Origin: Eubacterium sp.
GTDB lineage: Bacteria; Bacillota; Clostridia; Lachnospirales; Lachnospiraceae
Direction of reading: 5' to 3'
NCBI GenBank assembly: GCA_022769785.1
Contig: JALEIY010000098.1
Span: 1 to 45,623 of the forward strand
DNA length: 45,623 nt
Shown: one piece after another, positions 31,793 through 40,583 of the stretch
Layout: the number at the start of each line of letters is the position of its first letter
Position numbering within the stretch: position 1 is the first letter of the stretch
Program-made: the position numbers and the translations under genes
The notes under the pieces: model-generated
What the model was told of the DNA's origin: nothing
Seen by the model: the letters and a program-made list of their open reading frames with translations, nothing else
The model's database searches: none

Positions 31793-32446
31793 TTATATCG
31801 GAAAAGTTAGAATCTCTCCTTCCGCACGGGCAAAATAGACACTTTCCGCCTCCTCGAGAACTACTCTCGCGCTTGTTGCCTCCGTGAGCAGTTTTTCCAG
31901 TCTCTTTGACTCTTCCTCCGGAAACAGGGCAGTAATCTCCACCGCTTCTGTGTACAGAGTATCCAGAATACTTACATCCTGCTGGGCGAGAATATACTGA
32001 ATCTTCCCAAGGTCCGTATAATCCGTCCGGAGCAGCATCTTTTTCCCTGGAATCTTTTCAATAATCACGGACTGCCGAAGTCCTTCCTGAGCCGCTTCTG
32101 TATAGGCTCTTACCAGACCTCCCGTTCCTAAAAGAGTACCGCCAAAATATCTGGTAACGACAATCACCACATTGTGAATCCCACTTCCGAGAATCACTTC
32201 GAGAATCGGTTTCCCTGCGGTACCTCCCGGCTCTCCGTCGTCGCTGCATCTGGTGAGCATATTTTCCACACCGACTGCAAAAGCATAACAGTTGTGTCGG
32301 GCATCCCAGTATTTTTTCTTAATATCTTCAATAAACTGCTGTGCCTCCTCAACCGTAGCGACGGAAGCAACATGGGCTATGAATCTGGACTTTTTTTCAA
32401 CAATCTCACCGGTTCCGCCCTGATGTACCGCTTTATATTTTATCAT
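31793..32446 (-). CDS. yigZ: YigZ/IMPACT family protein
   Basis: 217-residue protein of the UPF0029 (IMPACT N-terminal) family. It has EKKSRFIAHVA near the start, the signature DARHNCYAF, then SDDGEPGGTAGKP and VVTRYFGGTLLGTGGLVRAY, and a C-terminal DUF1949 ferredoxin-like domain. Homologues associate with translation, but the bacterial function is unsettled. It has its own transcription unit or reads through from the DUF6514 gene 123 bases upstream. It is convergent with typA. Confidence 0.9.
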   Translation of the reverse strand: MIKYKAVHQGGTGEIVEKKSRFIAHVASVATVEEAQQFIEDIKKKYWDARHNCYAFAVGVENMLTRCSDDGEPGGTAGKPILEVILGSGIHNVVIVVTRYFGGTLLGTGGLVRAYTEAAQEGLRQSVIIEKIPGKKMLLRTDYTDLGKIQYILAQQDVSILDTLYTEAVEITALFPEEESKRLEKLLTEATSARVVLEEAESVYFARAEGEILTFPI

Positions 32447-32569
32447 GATACTTCTCCTCCGTTAAAAACCGTAATCTTCGGCTTTCCTCATTACTTTTCA
32501 GATATTATATCATTTTTTGAGCGGCAGCGAAACACAAAGAATGGTTGATTTCTCCTGAACATCTTTCTT

Positions 32570-32878
32570 TCAGACGGCAAATCCCTCTTTCACGGACTGC
32601 CAGTCATCTACAATCTCGCACAGAGAAACCGGCATAACAAGTCCATCCACCAGACTCTCAAATAATGCTTTTGCCTCCTCAACACTTTCTGTAATACCTT
32701 TTAGAACACATTCATCAAAAACGGCAGCTTCCCTCTCCCTTTTCTGAACAATCCGGATGCCGTAATATCTGTCAAAGCTTTCCTGCGTATCAGAACAATG
32801 TTCTGTCAGTTCATACTGTAACACATACCTCCCATACTCCGTCATCAACTTTTTTTCCTCCCCCATTACGATTCTCAT
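32570..32878 (-). CDS. DUF6514 family small protein
   Basis: Up to 102 residues, predicted soluble, containing YGRYVLQYELTEH, YGIRIVQKR and a C-terminal ITESVEEAKALFESLVDGLVMP segment. The pattern matches the DUF6514 family common in Lachnospiraceae and Clostridium; function unknown. The start is uncertain: ATG 32878 has AAAGGA 13 bases upstream, whereas ATG 32845 (91 residues) has GGGGGAGG 11 bases upstream and gives a product starting MTEYGRYVLQ, closer to what I expect for the family. Confidence 0.75.
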   Translation of the reverse strand: MRIVMGEEKKLMTEYGRYVLQYELTEHCSDTQESFDRYYGIRIVQKREREAAVFDECVLKGITESVEEAKALFESLVDGLVMPVSLCEIVDDWQSVKEGFAV

Positions 32879-32881
32879 CAC

Positions 32882-33157
32882 TCTTTTTTGTCCTTTCTTT
32901 TTATAGTTAGCCGATATATTTATAATAAATATCAGCTTTTATATTACATAATTATACTATTTTAGACAAAAATAGAAAGGTAATTATTTGTAAATAATGG
33001 GGAATAATTACATTTCATTATCCAATTTTATTTACATATTAGTCTTATATTTACTTTTTTTAACAATATAATTCTCTGTACGATTTACCAGGAATCTGAT
33101 AATATATAATTTTTTCATACGATTTATACTGAAGCAATTACACTATTCAAAGAAATG
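32882..33157. other. AT-rich intergenic region
   Basis: About 280 bases, over 75 percent A+T, no reading frame with a ribosome-binding site. Several TATAAT-like hexamers occur on both strands, but none is paired with a convincing -35. It presumably holds the DUF6514 promoter. Confidence 0.5.
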
Positions 33158-33187
33158 AAAAAGATGCCGATTCCGCGAACCGACACC
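33158..33187 (-). terminator. terminator after the DUF975 gene
   Basis: Minus-strand GGTGTCGGTT pairs with AATCGGCATC (10 bp including G-U pairs), followed by TTTTTC. It ends the four-gene operon 33219-37634. Confidence 0.75.
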
Positions 33188-33218
33188 TTTCCTCTGTTAA
33201 GTTACCTCTATACGATTT

Positions 33219-33929
33219 TTAAAACTCATTTCTGGAAACATCATCATAAAATGCGGCATAGGCTGCGTTCATATAAGGGCTAAGCCATAAGTATCCGATT
33301 CCAAGAGTTAAGACAGAGAGCAGCCCCCAGCCAATAAAGCTGATTTCCATACAGAACAGTCTCCATTTATTTCCTTTCATCATATCAATGGATACGGTCA
33401 TGGCTTCCTTGGCACTCATCTCCGGATTTTCCGCCATAATGAAGCCGGACATACTATAAGAATACGCTTTGATAATCCCCGGAATAATGAACAGCAATGA
33501 CCACAGCATCGTAAAGATTGCCGTCCGAAGTCGAAGCCATAACGCTTTACCAAGAAGAGATGATTTGGAAAATATCTGACCAAAAGTTACTTCTTTTCCA
33601 TCAATCAAATCAAGATTATACTGCATCAGACCAAGGCTGACAAAACCACCGACAATAAACTGTACCAGACCGACAACGGCAAAAACCGCCACAACTCCGG
33701 CAATGACTGCCAGGATACCGATTAATACGGAAGACGGCATACTGTCTATTATCCGGTCAACATTTTCGTCATTATTGGAAAAAACATAATTCAGAGAAAA
33801 ACCGCCGCCTCCCGACATCGGAATCTCTGCACCTAAAAGAGAGGCCACAAAGGTTGCTCCCACGGCCGGTGCCCAACGGCCCGACAGGGCATTTCTCGCA
33901 ATTTCTCTGAAATCACTTGCTCGTTTCAT
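33219..33929 (-). CDS. DUF975 family integral membrane protein
   Basis: 236-residue membrane protein with the DUF975 start (RASDFREIARNALSGRW) and about five hydrophobic segments: around residues 22-38, 68-105, 135-158 and 195-225. The conserved loop AYSYSMSGFIMAENPEMSAKEAM lies between helices. Function unknown; often found with cell-envelope genes. GGAGGATATGAT precedes the ATG. It begins 23 bases after the dehydrogenase-like gene and is last of its operon. Confidence 0.85.
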   Translation of the reverse strand: MKRASDFREIARNALSGRWAPAVGATFVASLLGAEIPMSGGGGFSLNYVFSNNDENVDRIIDSMPSSVLIGILAVIAGVVAVFAVVGLVQFIVGGFVSLGLMQYNLDLIDGKEVTFGQIFSKSSLLGKALWLRLRTAIFTMLWSLLFIIPGIIKAYSYSMSGFIMAENPEMSAKEAMTVSIDMMKGNKWRLFCMEISFIGWGLLSVLTLGIGYLWLSPYMNAAYAAFYDDVSRNEF

Positions 33930-33952
33930 ATCATATCCTCCTTCCGGCAGCT

Positions 33953-34906
33953 TCAGGACAGATTTTTAAGAACTGCCTCCATTTTCTGTGCTGCCGCTTT
34001 AAATTTGGTAAATTCTTCATCCGACCAGCGCTCTTCCAGTCTTTTTTCCACGCCATTTACTCCGATAATAGAAGGAACGCTCAGGCAGACATCACGGATG
34101 CCATACTCTCCCTGAAAAACGGTTGACACCGGAGCAATGGTAAGACGCTGATTAAGAACCGCCTCCGCAAGATAACAGACACAGGTGGCAATACCATAGT
34201 GCGTTTTTCCTTTATCGCGGATAATCTCTGCTCCCATATTCCGCACCTTATCGGTCAGCTTCTGTCTTTCTTCCTGCGTCCATGGCAGTCCTACATTTTC
34301 ACAGTATTCCTCAATCGGAACTCCGGCAATCGAAGTCCGGCTCCAGATTGGTATCTGCGCATCCCCATGCTCTCCGACTACGGTTGCTTTTACCACCTCG
34401 GTATTCAATCTGGTGTAATCCGCAATCAGCCTGGTCAGTCTGGATGAATCAAGCACACACCCGGTTCCAAAAACCATACCATTTGGCAAATCCATCCACC
34501 GGGAACACTGATATACTAACACATCCACCGGGTTACTGACAATCATAATCGCACCTTTGGTATAGTATTTTTTCACCTGGTCAACCACATCTTTCATGAT
34601 CTGCGAATTACCTGCAATCAAATCCAGTCTGGTTTCGCCCGGCCGGCGGTTACGTCCCGCAGTAATTATAATCAAATCACAGTCTTTACAGTCACTGTAG
34701 CCTCCGGCATACACGGAGGAAATCCCCATATCCGGGATGCCATGCGCAATATCCAGTGCTTCTCCTTCTGTCTTTTTTTCATTGATATCAATCAGAACAA
34801 TTTTCCTGGCAAGCTTTCGGATGGTCAGGGCATAGGCAATGGACGCTCCCACGAACCCTGCTCCGATAATCGCCACTTTTCTTTCTGAACTTACAAATCC
34901 ATTCAT
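33953..34906 (-). CDS. lactate/malate dehydrogenase family protein with Arg at the specificity position
   Basis: 317-residue NAD-dependent 2-hydroxyacid dehydrogenase. It has the Rossmann motif GAGFVGAS, an NAD-selecting Asp (LIDINEKK), the substrate-loop TAGRNRRPGETRLDL, LDSSRL with the substrate-binding Arg, and the catalytic GEHGD His near residue 180. In the loop, the residue aligned with Gln102 of lactate dehydrogenases (AGANQKPGE) is Arg, the malate dehydrogenase signature (ARKPG). The rest (PGETR, not PGMTR) looks LDH-like. The substrate could therefore be oxaloacetate or another 2-oxoacid. It lies 6 bases after the SH3 gene. The ATG at 34906 is used; an in-frame GTG precedes it. Confidence 0.85.
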   Translation of the reverse strand: MNGFVSSERKVAIIGAGFVGASIAYALTIRKLARKIVLIDINEKKTEGEALDIAHGIPDMGISSVYAGGYSDCKDCDLIIITAGRNRRPGETRLDLIAGNSQIMKDVVDQVKKYYTKGAIMIVSNPVDVLVYQCSRWMDLPNGMVFGTGCVLDSSRLTRLIADYTRLNTEVVKATVVGEHGDAQIPIWSRTSIAGVPIEEYCENVGLPWTQEERQKLTDKVRNMGAEIIRDKGKTHYGIATCVCYLAEAVLNQRLTIAPVSTVFQGEYGIRDVCLSVPSIIGVNGVEKRLEERWSDEEFTKFKAAAQKMEAVLKNLS

Positions 34907-34912
34907 CACAGG

Positions 34913-35719
34913 TCACTTCCTTTCTTTTGTCGGTGTGAGATAATGAAGCATTACCCAGCCGCTGCTGCCTTCATACTCTGTTTTCCCCCATCCGTTTTGA
35001 TATTCTGTGATTTTCAGTTCTGTTTTCTCCGGTATTTTACAGATGACCGGCTGATTTTCTCCCGGCTCCTCACGAAAATTGATTTCCTGTGCTGAGCTGA
35101 GTGTTTCCACCTTCCACCAGCTTCCCGGATAACTTCCTGCATGATACATATTAATCCAGAAATGTTGTCCCTCCGACGAGACCTTTGCCCAGCCTTCAGA
35201 CATTTCCTCCACAGAAAATTCCTGCCCGTATTTTAATCCACGAATCTTCACCTCTGAGAGTGTGGAAGGTTCTTCATACCCGGAAATTCCTTTTTCCGTA
35301 ATCGCATTAATATATATCATCGTTCCTTTTTTAATATAATATTCCTCTGATGAAATCCGATGAAGCATTTTCTTTTTCATCCAGCCATTCAATCCGCAAT
35401 AAGATACTTTTGCCCATTTTTTACCATTCACAGTTTTTACCGCATGAAGCCTGCAGCATTTTCCTTCCGGGAAAAAACCGATTTGCTCCGTGTCACCCGG
35501 ATTGGCATAAATGGGAACTCCGTCAAGAGAATTACTTTTTAAAGTACAGTAAGTCCCATCCGCTTTCTTTTCGGCAGTTTCACTTTTTTCTCCGGCACTG
35601 TCCGGAAAAAACTGTTTTGTATATTTCCAGCTTACGACAAACAAAACAAGCAGACAGAGAATACCCAAAATGTCCCGGCCGATTTTTAATACTGCTGCGA
35701 AATCCTTTTTCTTCTTCAT
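34913..35719 (-). CDS. membrane-anchored protein with bacterial SH3-like repeats
   Basis: 268 residues with a cytoplasmic basic N-terminus, one transmembrane helix (about 15-32) and a large extracytoplasmic part made of about three SH3b-like modules. Each contains an indicative WAKV or GWGK strand: KKWAKVSYCGLNGWM, SEGWAKVSSEGQHFW, QNGWGKTEYEGSSGWVM. Such modules bind peptidoglycan or wall glycans. No catalytic domain is attached. It starts 2 bases after the stop of the membrane protein gene, so the two are translationally linked. Confidence 0.78.
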   Translation of the reverse strand: MKKKKDFAAVLKIGRDILGILCLLVLFVVSWKYTKQFFPDSAGEKSETAEKKADGTYCTLKSNSLDGVPIYANPGDTEQIGFFPEGKCCRLHAVKTVNGKKWAKVSYCGLNGWMKKKMLHRISSEEYYIKKGTMIYINAITEKGISGYEEPSTLSEVKIRGLKYGQEFSVEEMSEGWAKVSSEGQHFWINMYHAGSYPGSWWKVETLSSAQEINFREEPGENQPVICKIPEKTELKITEYQNGWGKTEYEGSSGWVMLHYLTPTKERK

Positions 35720-35720
35720 T

Positions 35721-37634
35721 TTATTTTACCCTCTTTACTTTATATATCTCAAAGAAGTTATTTCCGCCAGTCACAATTTCATCTGCAATCTCTGTTTCCA
35801 CCTTTTCTCTGTCTTCGATTCCCATAAGCGCAGCAATATTCTTTTTTCCTTTTGTAATCACATAAACATTTTTTTTCGTCAGGAACTCCGAGCCAAGGCC
35901 GGAAATTCCGCAGGACGAAAGTTTTTCAAAATAAAGCGGAGTATAAGCAGTCCAGCTTCCGGACATAAACCAGTTACCCTGATGCGTATCGTCTCCCGGC
36001 CTAGACATTTTCGTAAAGCTCCTGGTATCCAGCACATAGAGATTCTCCGGATGTTCTCCGCAATAGGATAAAATCTCCGCCTTTTCGGAAGCATAGGTCA
36101 GATGATATTTCTGCTTTCCTGCGGTCTGCTCAATCTGTTCCTGTCCGATTCCCGTCCGGAAAAGACAGGCAACGAGAAGGAGCTGCACAAGAACCGGGAT
36201 GGCAGTCAGCCGGTTTTCTTTCCACTGACGAAGAAAATGTCCCGCTGCCATAATGCCGACAGTCAATGTCACAAGGCGTATACTCTCCTCCACTCTCGCA
36301 GGAAATCTTCCGTTCATCGCCAGATAAATCCATTCTGCCCGCAGCAGCAAAGCCATGGCAGCAAAACATAGAATATTCCAGATATGTACAGGTATATTTT
36401 CTTTTCTGAGATGAAATACAACAGTCAGAATTGCCAGCGGAATTAATAATATCCAGATATATCGTGCATAAAATCTCAATTCGGAGGGTGCCTGCTTTTT
36501 CTCATCCCAGTATTTTTTAGCCACCGGTTCTGCCTCTTTTATTTTTTCCCGGATGCTCTGCGTTTTTTCCATGCTCTTTTGATATTCGTAGGTTTTTTCC
36601 ACCCAGCGGATATCAAAATCATCCACCAGACAATAGGAATATTTCGCCATGGCTTCTCTTTGCGTCTTATTTATTCCAAGGGAATCAAAAAATGCTGCAT
36701 TATCTTCATAATCCGGAAATCCGGTATAATCCTGCAGATATGCCCTGGCATGATTGTATATTTTGTACTGTTTCCATTGCTGCGAACTGTACATGACCGT
36801 ATTGCCATATAAAAGTGCTCCGGAAAGAATTCCAAAAAATGCTGCGGCAATCCACGGTTTAGGGGACCGCAGAAAGATAATATGATATTTCCACAAAAGC
36901 TCGACACAAAGAAACGGAAGAATCATATAAAAACAATTCGTTCTTAAGCAAAAGGTCCCGGTTAGCAGTACTCCAAACACGGCCAGATTCCATGGTCTCC
37001 AGAATTTTTCCCCTTCCGTAAACGCCGTATAAAGCAACGTCATACTGCCACAGAATGCGGCGGCAGTAGAAAAAGTCAGCGCACTGAAGCAAGAAAGCCA
37101 GATAATCAGGAATCCCAAATCAAACAGTGCACAAATCATAATCCGGTTTTGCCCAAAATAATCAAGCATACGAAAGAGCACCACGGTCATCGCAAAGGCT
37201 TCTATTATGATAATCACACCTAGATACCAGTTGACATTTTCAAAATGTGTCTGCGACAGACGAAAAAGCCCCGCCAGGAATCGATTCACATCAATGGATG
37301 GATTTTTCTCAAAAAGTGAACTCATAATCCACGACAGGGGATATTTGATGAAAATCCCGTGGGCTTCCGGAGTGCCGGTAAAAGAGCCATCGAGAATCTG
37401 CACAATCGTTGCATCATCGTTTACTTCATAGGAAAAGGGAACTTTACTGACAACCATACCCAGCATCGGAAGAACTGTCAGTATTGCCAGCAAAATGTTA
37501 CATATCATATTGAAGATACAAAACCACTTTTTATCTGCAGTTTCCTTCTTAAAACGGCGATATTTTTGTATACCGGCTTTGAACCGTTGCATCCATCCGG
37601 TCGGCTTTTGTTTTGATATATCCTTTTGTTCCAT
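35721..37634 (-). CDS. large polytopic membrane protein (GT-C-like, unassigned)
   Basis: 637 residues with a soluble basic N-terminus, then about ten or more hydrophobic helices (for example 35-58, 130-155, 165-190, 215-245, 260-285 and 390-470). A large loop lies at about 290-385 and a C-terminal soluble region of about 150 residues follows. The first loop carries the acidic pair in SYEVNDDATIVQIL, which recalls the catalytic DD-type loop of GT-C glycosyltransferases, but I recognise no specific family. The start at 37634 follows AGGAGGATAATCCG; the upstream ATG overlaps the Shine-Dalgarno. First gene of an operon with the SH3, dehydrogenase and DUF975 genes. Confidence 0.6.
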   Translation of the reverse strand: MEQKDISKQKPTGWMQRFKAGIQKYRRFKKETADKKWFCIFNMICNILLAILTVLPMLGMVVSKVPFSYEVNDDATIVQILDGSFTGTPEAHGIFIKYPLSWIMSSLFEKNPSIDVNRFLAGLFRLSQTHFENVNWYLGVIIIIEAFAMTVVLFRMLDYFGQNRIMICALFDLGFLIIWLSCFSALTFSTAAAFCGSMTLLYTAFTEGEKFWRPWNLAVFGVLLTGTFCLRTNCFYMILPFLCVELLWKYHIIFLRSPKPWIAAAFFGILSGALLYGNTVMYSSQQWKQYKIYNHARAYLQDYTGFPDYEDNAAFFDSLGINKTQREAMAKYSYCLVDDFDIRWVEKTYEYQKSMEKTQSIREKIKEAEPVAKKYWDEKKQAPSELRFYARYIWILLIPLAILTVVFHLRKENIPVHIWNILCFAAMALLLRAEWIYLAMNGRFPARVEESIRLVTLTVGIMAAGHFLRQWKENRLTAIPVLVQLLLVACLFRTGIGQEQIEQTAGKQKYHLTYASEKAEILSYCGEHPENLYVLDTRSFTKMSRPGDDTHQGNWFMSGSWTAYTPLYFEKLSSCGISGLGSEFLTKKNVYVITKGKKNIAALMGIEDREKVETEIADEIVTGGNNFFEIYKVKRVK

Positions 37635-37769
37635 CGGATTATCCTCCTGCACATTTTTCTGTCAGTTTCTGCCCGTCCTTTTTTCATCTCAGTAGGGGAT
37701 ACCCCTTCCTTTCAAGAATAATTCTATTCTATCAAAAGAATCTTCAAATGAACAGCCCTTTTCAGCGAG

Positions 37770-37803
37770 TTCAAGAATGCCCCGGCGTTTTTGCTGCGAG
37801 ATA
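37770..37803 (-). repeat. structured dispersed repeat, copy B (truncated)
   Basis: Only the terminal hairpin CAAGAATGCC/GGCGTTTTTG (37772-37793) and GCTGCGAGAT of the element are present. The substitutions relative to copy A keep pairing as G-U on the plus strand. It joins directly to the A-tract of the rubredoxin terminator, and CGAGATAAAAAAA is identical to the right end of copy C. Confidence 0.7.
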
Positions 37804-37853
37804 AAAAAAGACCCCTGGCAGATTGGATAAATTGTCCAACCGGCCGGCGGCCT
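37802..37853 (-). terminator. terminator after rubredoxin
   Basis: Minus-strand GGTTGGA/TCCAATC hairpin extended by GGC/GCC, followed by seven T. It ends the 37904-40532 transcript. Confidence 0.75.
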
Positions 37854-37903
37854 TTTTGTTTTTTGAGTTCGGATATCCGTCTGTAAAACGAGATGAAATC
37901 TGA

Positions 37904-38065
37904 TTATTCTGCCTCGCTGAACTGATCTTTGCCTACTCCGCAAAGCGGGCATACCCAGTCATCCGGAATATCTTCAAATGCTGTACCCGGCTCAATTCCG
38001 TTATCCGGATCACCTACTGCAGGGTCATATTCATATCCGCATAAATCACATACATATTTTTTCAT
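37904..38065 (-). CDS. rubredoxin
   Basis: 53-residue canonical rubredoxin: [15 protein letters not shown], then [12 protein letters not shown] and [11 protein letters not shown]. The four cysteines bind one Fe (FeS4), giving a one-electron carrier, typically for superoxide reductase, rubrerythrin or alternative oxidoreductases. AGGAGG lies 8 bases before the ATG at 38065. It follows yedF by 77 bases, with a weak promoter candidate in between (TTGATT, 17 bases, TATGGT), so it may also be transcribed alone. Confidence 0.95.
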   Translation of the reverse strand: MKKYVCDLCGYEYDPAVGDPDNGIEPGTAFEDIPDDWVCPLCGVGKDQFSEAE

Positions 38066-38142
38066 GATTACATCCTCCTTTTTTCGTTATGCACATACCA
38101 TACCACAGTGTTTCATGAGAATCAATACTGTTTTTATCTCAA

Positions 38143-38766
38143 CTATGGACGGATAATTTTATCCGCCTTTTCCATGGTCTCTACAATCTCATACATATTG
38201 GTAACCGTTCCCACCGCCAGCTTCTCTTTCAGTCCGTAAAAATCAAGGCAGGTTCCGCAGGTCATAATATTTACTCCTTCTGCCTCCAGATTTTTCAAAT
38301 CCTCCAGGGACTGGGAACCTTCACAGCTTAAAAATGCGCCGGAATTATAAAACATAATGGTTTCCGGGAGCTCGTCCTGTCTGGTGAGAGCAAATAAAAA
38401 TGCTTTCATCAGCGTTCTTCCCAGCTTTTCCTCTCCGTTTCCCATCTGGTCAGAAGAAACCACAACCGTGATTCCCTTTTTGCGGATATCCGGTGTGCAG
38501 GCAATCTCTTCCTCCTGACCGGAAGAAACCGTCTGTCCTTCTGCCGCCGTAACATGAATGGTCACTTCATATACTTTTTCTTCTATCTTTTTGCCGGAAG
38601 CTTCGTATCCTTTTTGTCCGGCAAACTTCTGCAGATTCTGTACCGCTATCTCATTATCCACATATACGGTTAATATTCCGCCTTCTTTCATTTCCTGCGC
38701 CGCTTTTTTCGCATTTACCACCGGAAGCGGACAGGCAAGACCCTTTGCGTCAACAACTCTGTTCAT
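38143..38766 (-). CDS. yedF: YedF-type sulfurtransferase-like selenium metabolism protein
   Basis: 207 residues. An N-terminal TusA-like domain has the active-site Cys12 in GLACPLPV. A C-terminal DsrE-like domain carries GAFLSCEGS and the TCGTCLDFYG motif. This two-domain form is the one linked to selenium-trait genomes; it is thought to handle sulfur or selenium persulfide groups. It lies 9 bases after the class-V aminotransferase-type gene, the usual partner. selD, which normally accompanies the pair, is not in the window. Confidence 0.88.
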   Translation of the reverse strand: MNRVVDAKGLACPLPVVNAKKAAQEMKEGGILTVYVDNEIAVQNLQKFAGQKGYEASGKKIEEKVYEVTIHVTAAEGQTVSSGQEEEIACTPDIRKKGITVVVSSDQMGNGEEKLGRTLMKAFLFALTRQDELPETIMFYNSGAFLSCEGSQSLEDLKNLEAEGVNIMTCGTCLDFYGLKEKLAVGTVTNMYEIVETMEKADKIIRP

Positions 38767-38775
38767 ATTCTCCTC

Positions 38776-39915
38776 CTATGTTTCATCAGCCAAAGCCTTT
38801 ATGGCTTCCAGCACCTCATCAATTTCTTCAATCGTATTATAATGGGAAAAGCTGAACCTGACAATCCCCTGTTCGACCGTTCCCAGCGCCTGGTGCATCA
38901 GGGGTGCACAATGTGCCCCCGGACGGGTGGCAATCCCGTACTCCGCAAAAAGAACGTCACTTACCTGCGCCGAATCATAATCTCTGATATTAATTGCTGT
39001 CACCGGACACCGCTGCGCTCCCGAATAATCTCCATATACGGTAATTCCCGGAATCTCCCGCACCCGTTCATAAAAGTACTGCATCAGACTCTGTTCTTTT
39101 TCCCGAATCTTGTCCATTCCTGTGCGGTTAATATAATCAACAGCCGCCGCCAGTCCGGCAATTCCGTGAGCATTAAGTGTTCCGGCTTCCAGGGCCTCCG
39201 GCATCTGCACGGGATGTCTGCGGCTATAAGAATGCACTCCGCTTCCTCCGGAAAGCAGGGGACGCACTTTCACACCCTCTTTTACATACATTCCTCCCGT
39301 TCCCTGCGGCCCCAGCATCGCTTTATGACCGGTAAAGCATAAAATATCGATATGATTTTCTTCGACATCAATCGGAAAAATCCCCGCCGTCTGCGAAGCG
39401 TCCACCACAAATAAAAGGCCATTCTCTTTTGCAATCTTGCCGACAGCCCGGATATCTATCAGATTTCCCGTCAGATTCGAGGCATGAGTGCACACAATCG
39501 CCCGGGTATTTTCCCGGATACTTTTTTTGATATCTTCTATCCGGATATTTCCCATCCGGTCACTTTCCACTACGGTAAGCTCTGTTCCTTTTTCTTCCAT
39601 CTCATATAATGGCCGTAAAACCGAATTATGCTCCAGCTGTGTGGTTATCACATGGTCGCCCGGGTTCAGAATACCTTTAATGGCTATATTTAGACTTTCC
39701 GTAGAATTTGCTGTAAAAATGAGCTGTCCGGGATTAGTTCCGTGAAAAAACGCCGTCAGCTTTTTCCGGGCGGAAAATATCGCCCTTCCTGCATCCAATG
39801 AGGCTTCGTGCGCTCCACGACCGGCATTTCCCATGGAAGTCAGGGCTCTGGTCACTGCCTCCACGACTTCCGGCGGCTTTTGCATGGTTGTGGCAGCATT
39901 ATCCAGATAAATCAT
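38776..39915 (-). CDS. cysteine desulfurase / selenocysteine lyase-type PLP enzyme
   Basis: 379-residue class-V aminotransferase-fold enzyme. It has YLDNAATT at the start, His96 (LEHNS), Asp172 (VDASQ), the PLP lysine Lys198 in FTGHKAMLGPQGTGG, and Cys336 in RPGAHCAPLMH as likely persulfide cysteine. The active-site cysteine context and size fit the EF2568-type subgroup seen next to yedF and selD in selenium-using Firmicutes, rather than IscS or SufS. It probably supplies sulfur or selenium to YedF. The gene lies 29 bases after the HD gene. Confidence 0.88.
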   Translation of the reverse strand: MIYLDNAATTMQKPPEVVEAVTRALTSMGNAGRGAHEASLDAGRAIFSARKKLTAFFHGTNPGQLIFTANSTESLNIAIKGILNPGDHVITTQLEHNSVLRPLYEMEEKGTELTVVESDRMGNIRIEDIKKSIRENTRAIVCTHASNLTGNLIDIRAVGKIAKENGLLFVVDASQTAGIFPIDVEENHIDILCFTGHKAMLGPQGTGGMYVKEGVKVRPLLSGGSGVHSYSRRHPVQMPEALEAGTLNAHGIAGLAAAVDYINRTGMDKIREKEQSLMQYFYERVREIPGITVYGDYSGAQRCPVTAINIRDYDSAQVSDVLFAEYGIATRPGAHCAPLMHQALGTVEQGIVRFSFSHYNTIEEIDEVLEAIKALADET

Positions 39916-39944
39916 AATTCCAGCCCTCCCTCTGCCTATAAATG

Positions 39945-40532
39945 CTACTGATATTCCTTCATTACTTCTTCGATTTCCGCTTCACAGGAGCGCATGGCAT
40001 AAATCGTTTTCTGGATTAATTCTGATAAATCCCACTCTAACATATCTGCACCCTTCTGTATAACCTCCCGGGAGCAGCCGGCGGCAAAATTCGTACTTTT
40101 ATATTTCTTCTTCACCGATTTTACCTCCATATCCTGCACACTTTTTGACGGTCGCATGAGGGCTGCCGCTCCGATAAGTCCCGTCAACTCATCCACCGCA
40201 TATAAAACCTTTTCCATCTCATGCTCCGGTTTAACATCTACCGTCAGCTCATATCCATGACTGCAGACTGCATGAATGATATCCTCTCCGACCCCTGCCT
40301 CTCGCAAAAGCTCCGGAGCCTTGATACAATGTTCTTCCGGATACTGTTCAAAATCAATATCATGCAAAAGTCCGACAATCCCCCAGTATTCCGCCTCTTC
40401 CGAATAGCCAAGCTCTTTCGCAAACCATTTCATTGCCCCCTCTACCGTCAGTGCATGCCGAATATGAAAAGAATCCTGATTATATTTTTTTAAAAGCGCA
40501 AAGGCATCTTCTCTGTCTATATATTCTCTCAT
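39945..40532 (-). CDS. HD-domain hydrolase
   Basis: 195-residue protein of the HDIG type. His25 (FHIRHALTVEG), the His57-Asp58 pair in LLHDIDFEQYP, His68, a later CSHGYEL His, and the AVDELTGLI Asp complete the metal site. It lacks the GYP motif, so it is a general phosphohydrolase rather than a c-di-GMP enzyme. Substrate unknown. It is first gene of the transcript leading to the desulfurase, yedF and perhaps rubredoxin genes, under a near-consensus promoter. AAGGAG precedes the ATG. Confidence 0.87.
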   Translation of the reverse strand: MREYIDREDAFALLKKYNQDSFHIRHALTVEGAMKWFAKELGYSEEAEYWGIVGLLHDIDFEQYPEEHCIKAPELLREAGVGEDIIHAVCSHGYELTVDVKPEHEMEKVLYAVDELTGLIGAAALMRPSKSVQDMEVKSVKKKYKSTNFAAGCSREVIQKGADMLEWDLSELIQKTIYAMRSCEAEIEEVMKEYQ

Positions 40533-40583
40533 CTCATATTCTCCTTCCTACTATCAATCTGTTTTCCTATCATTTTGATATGT

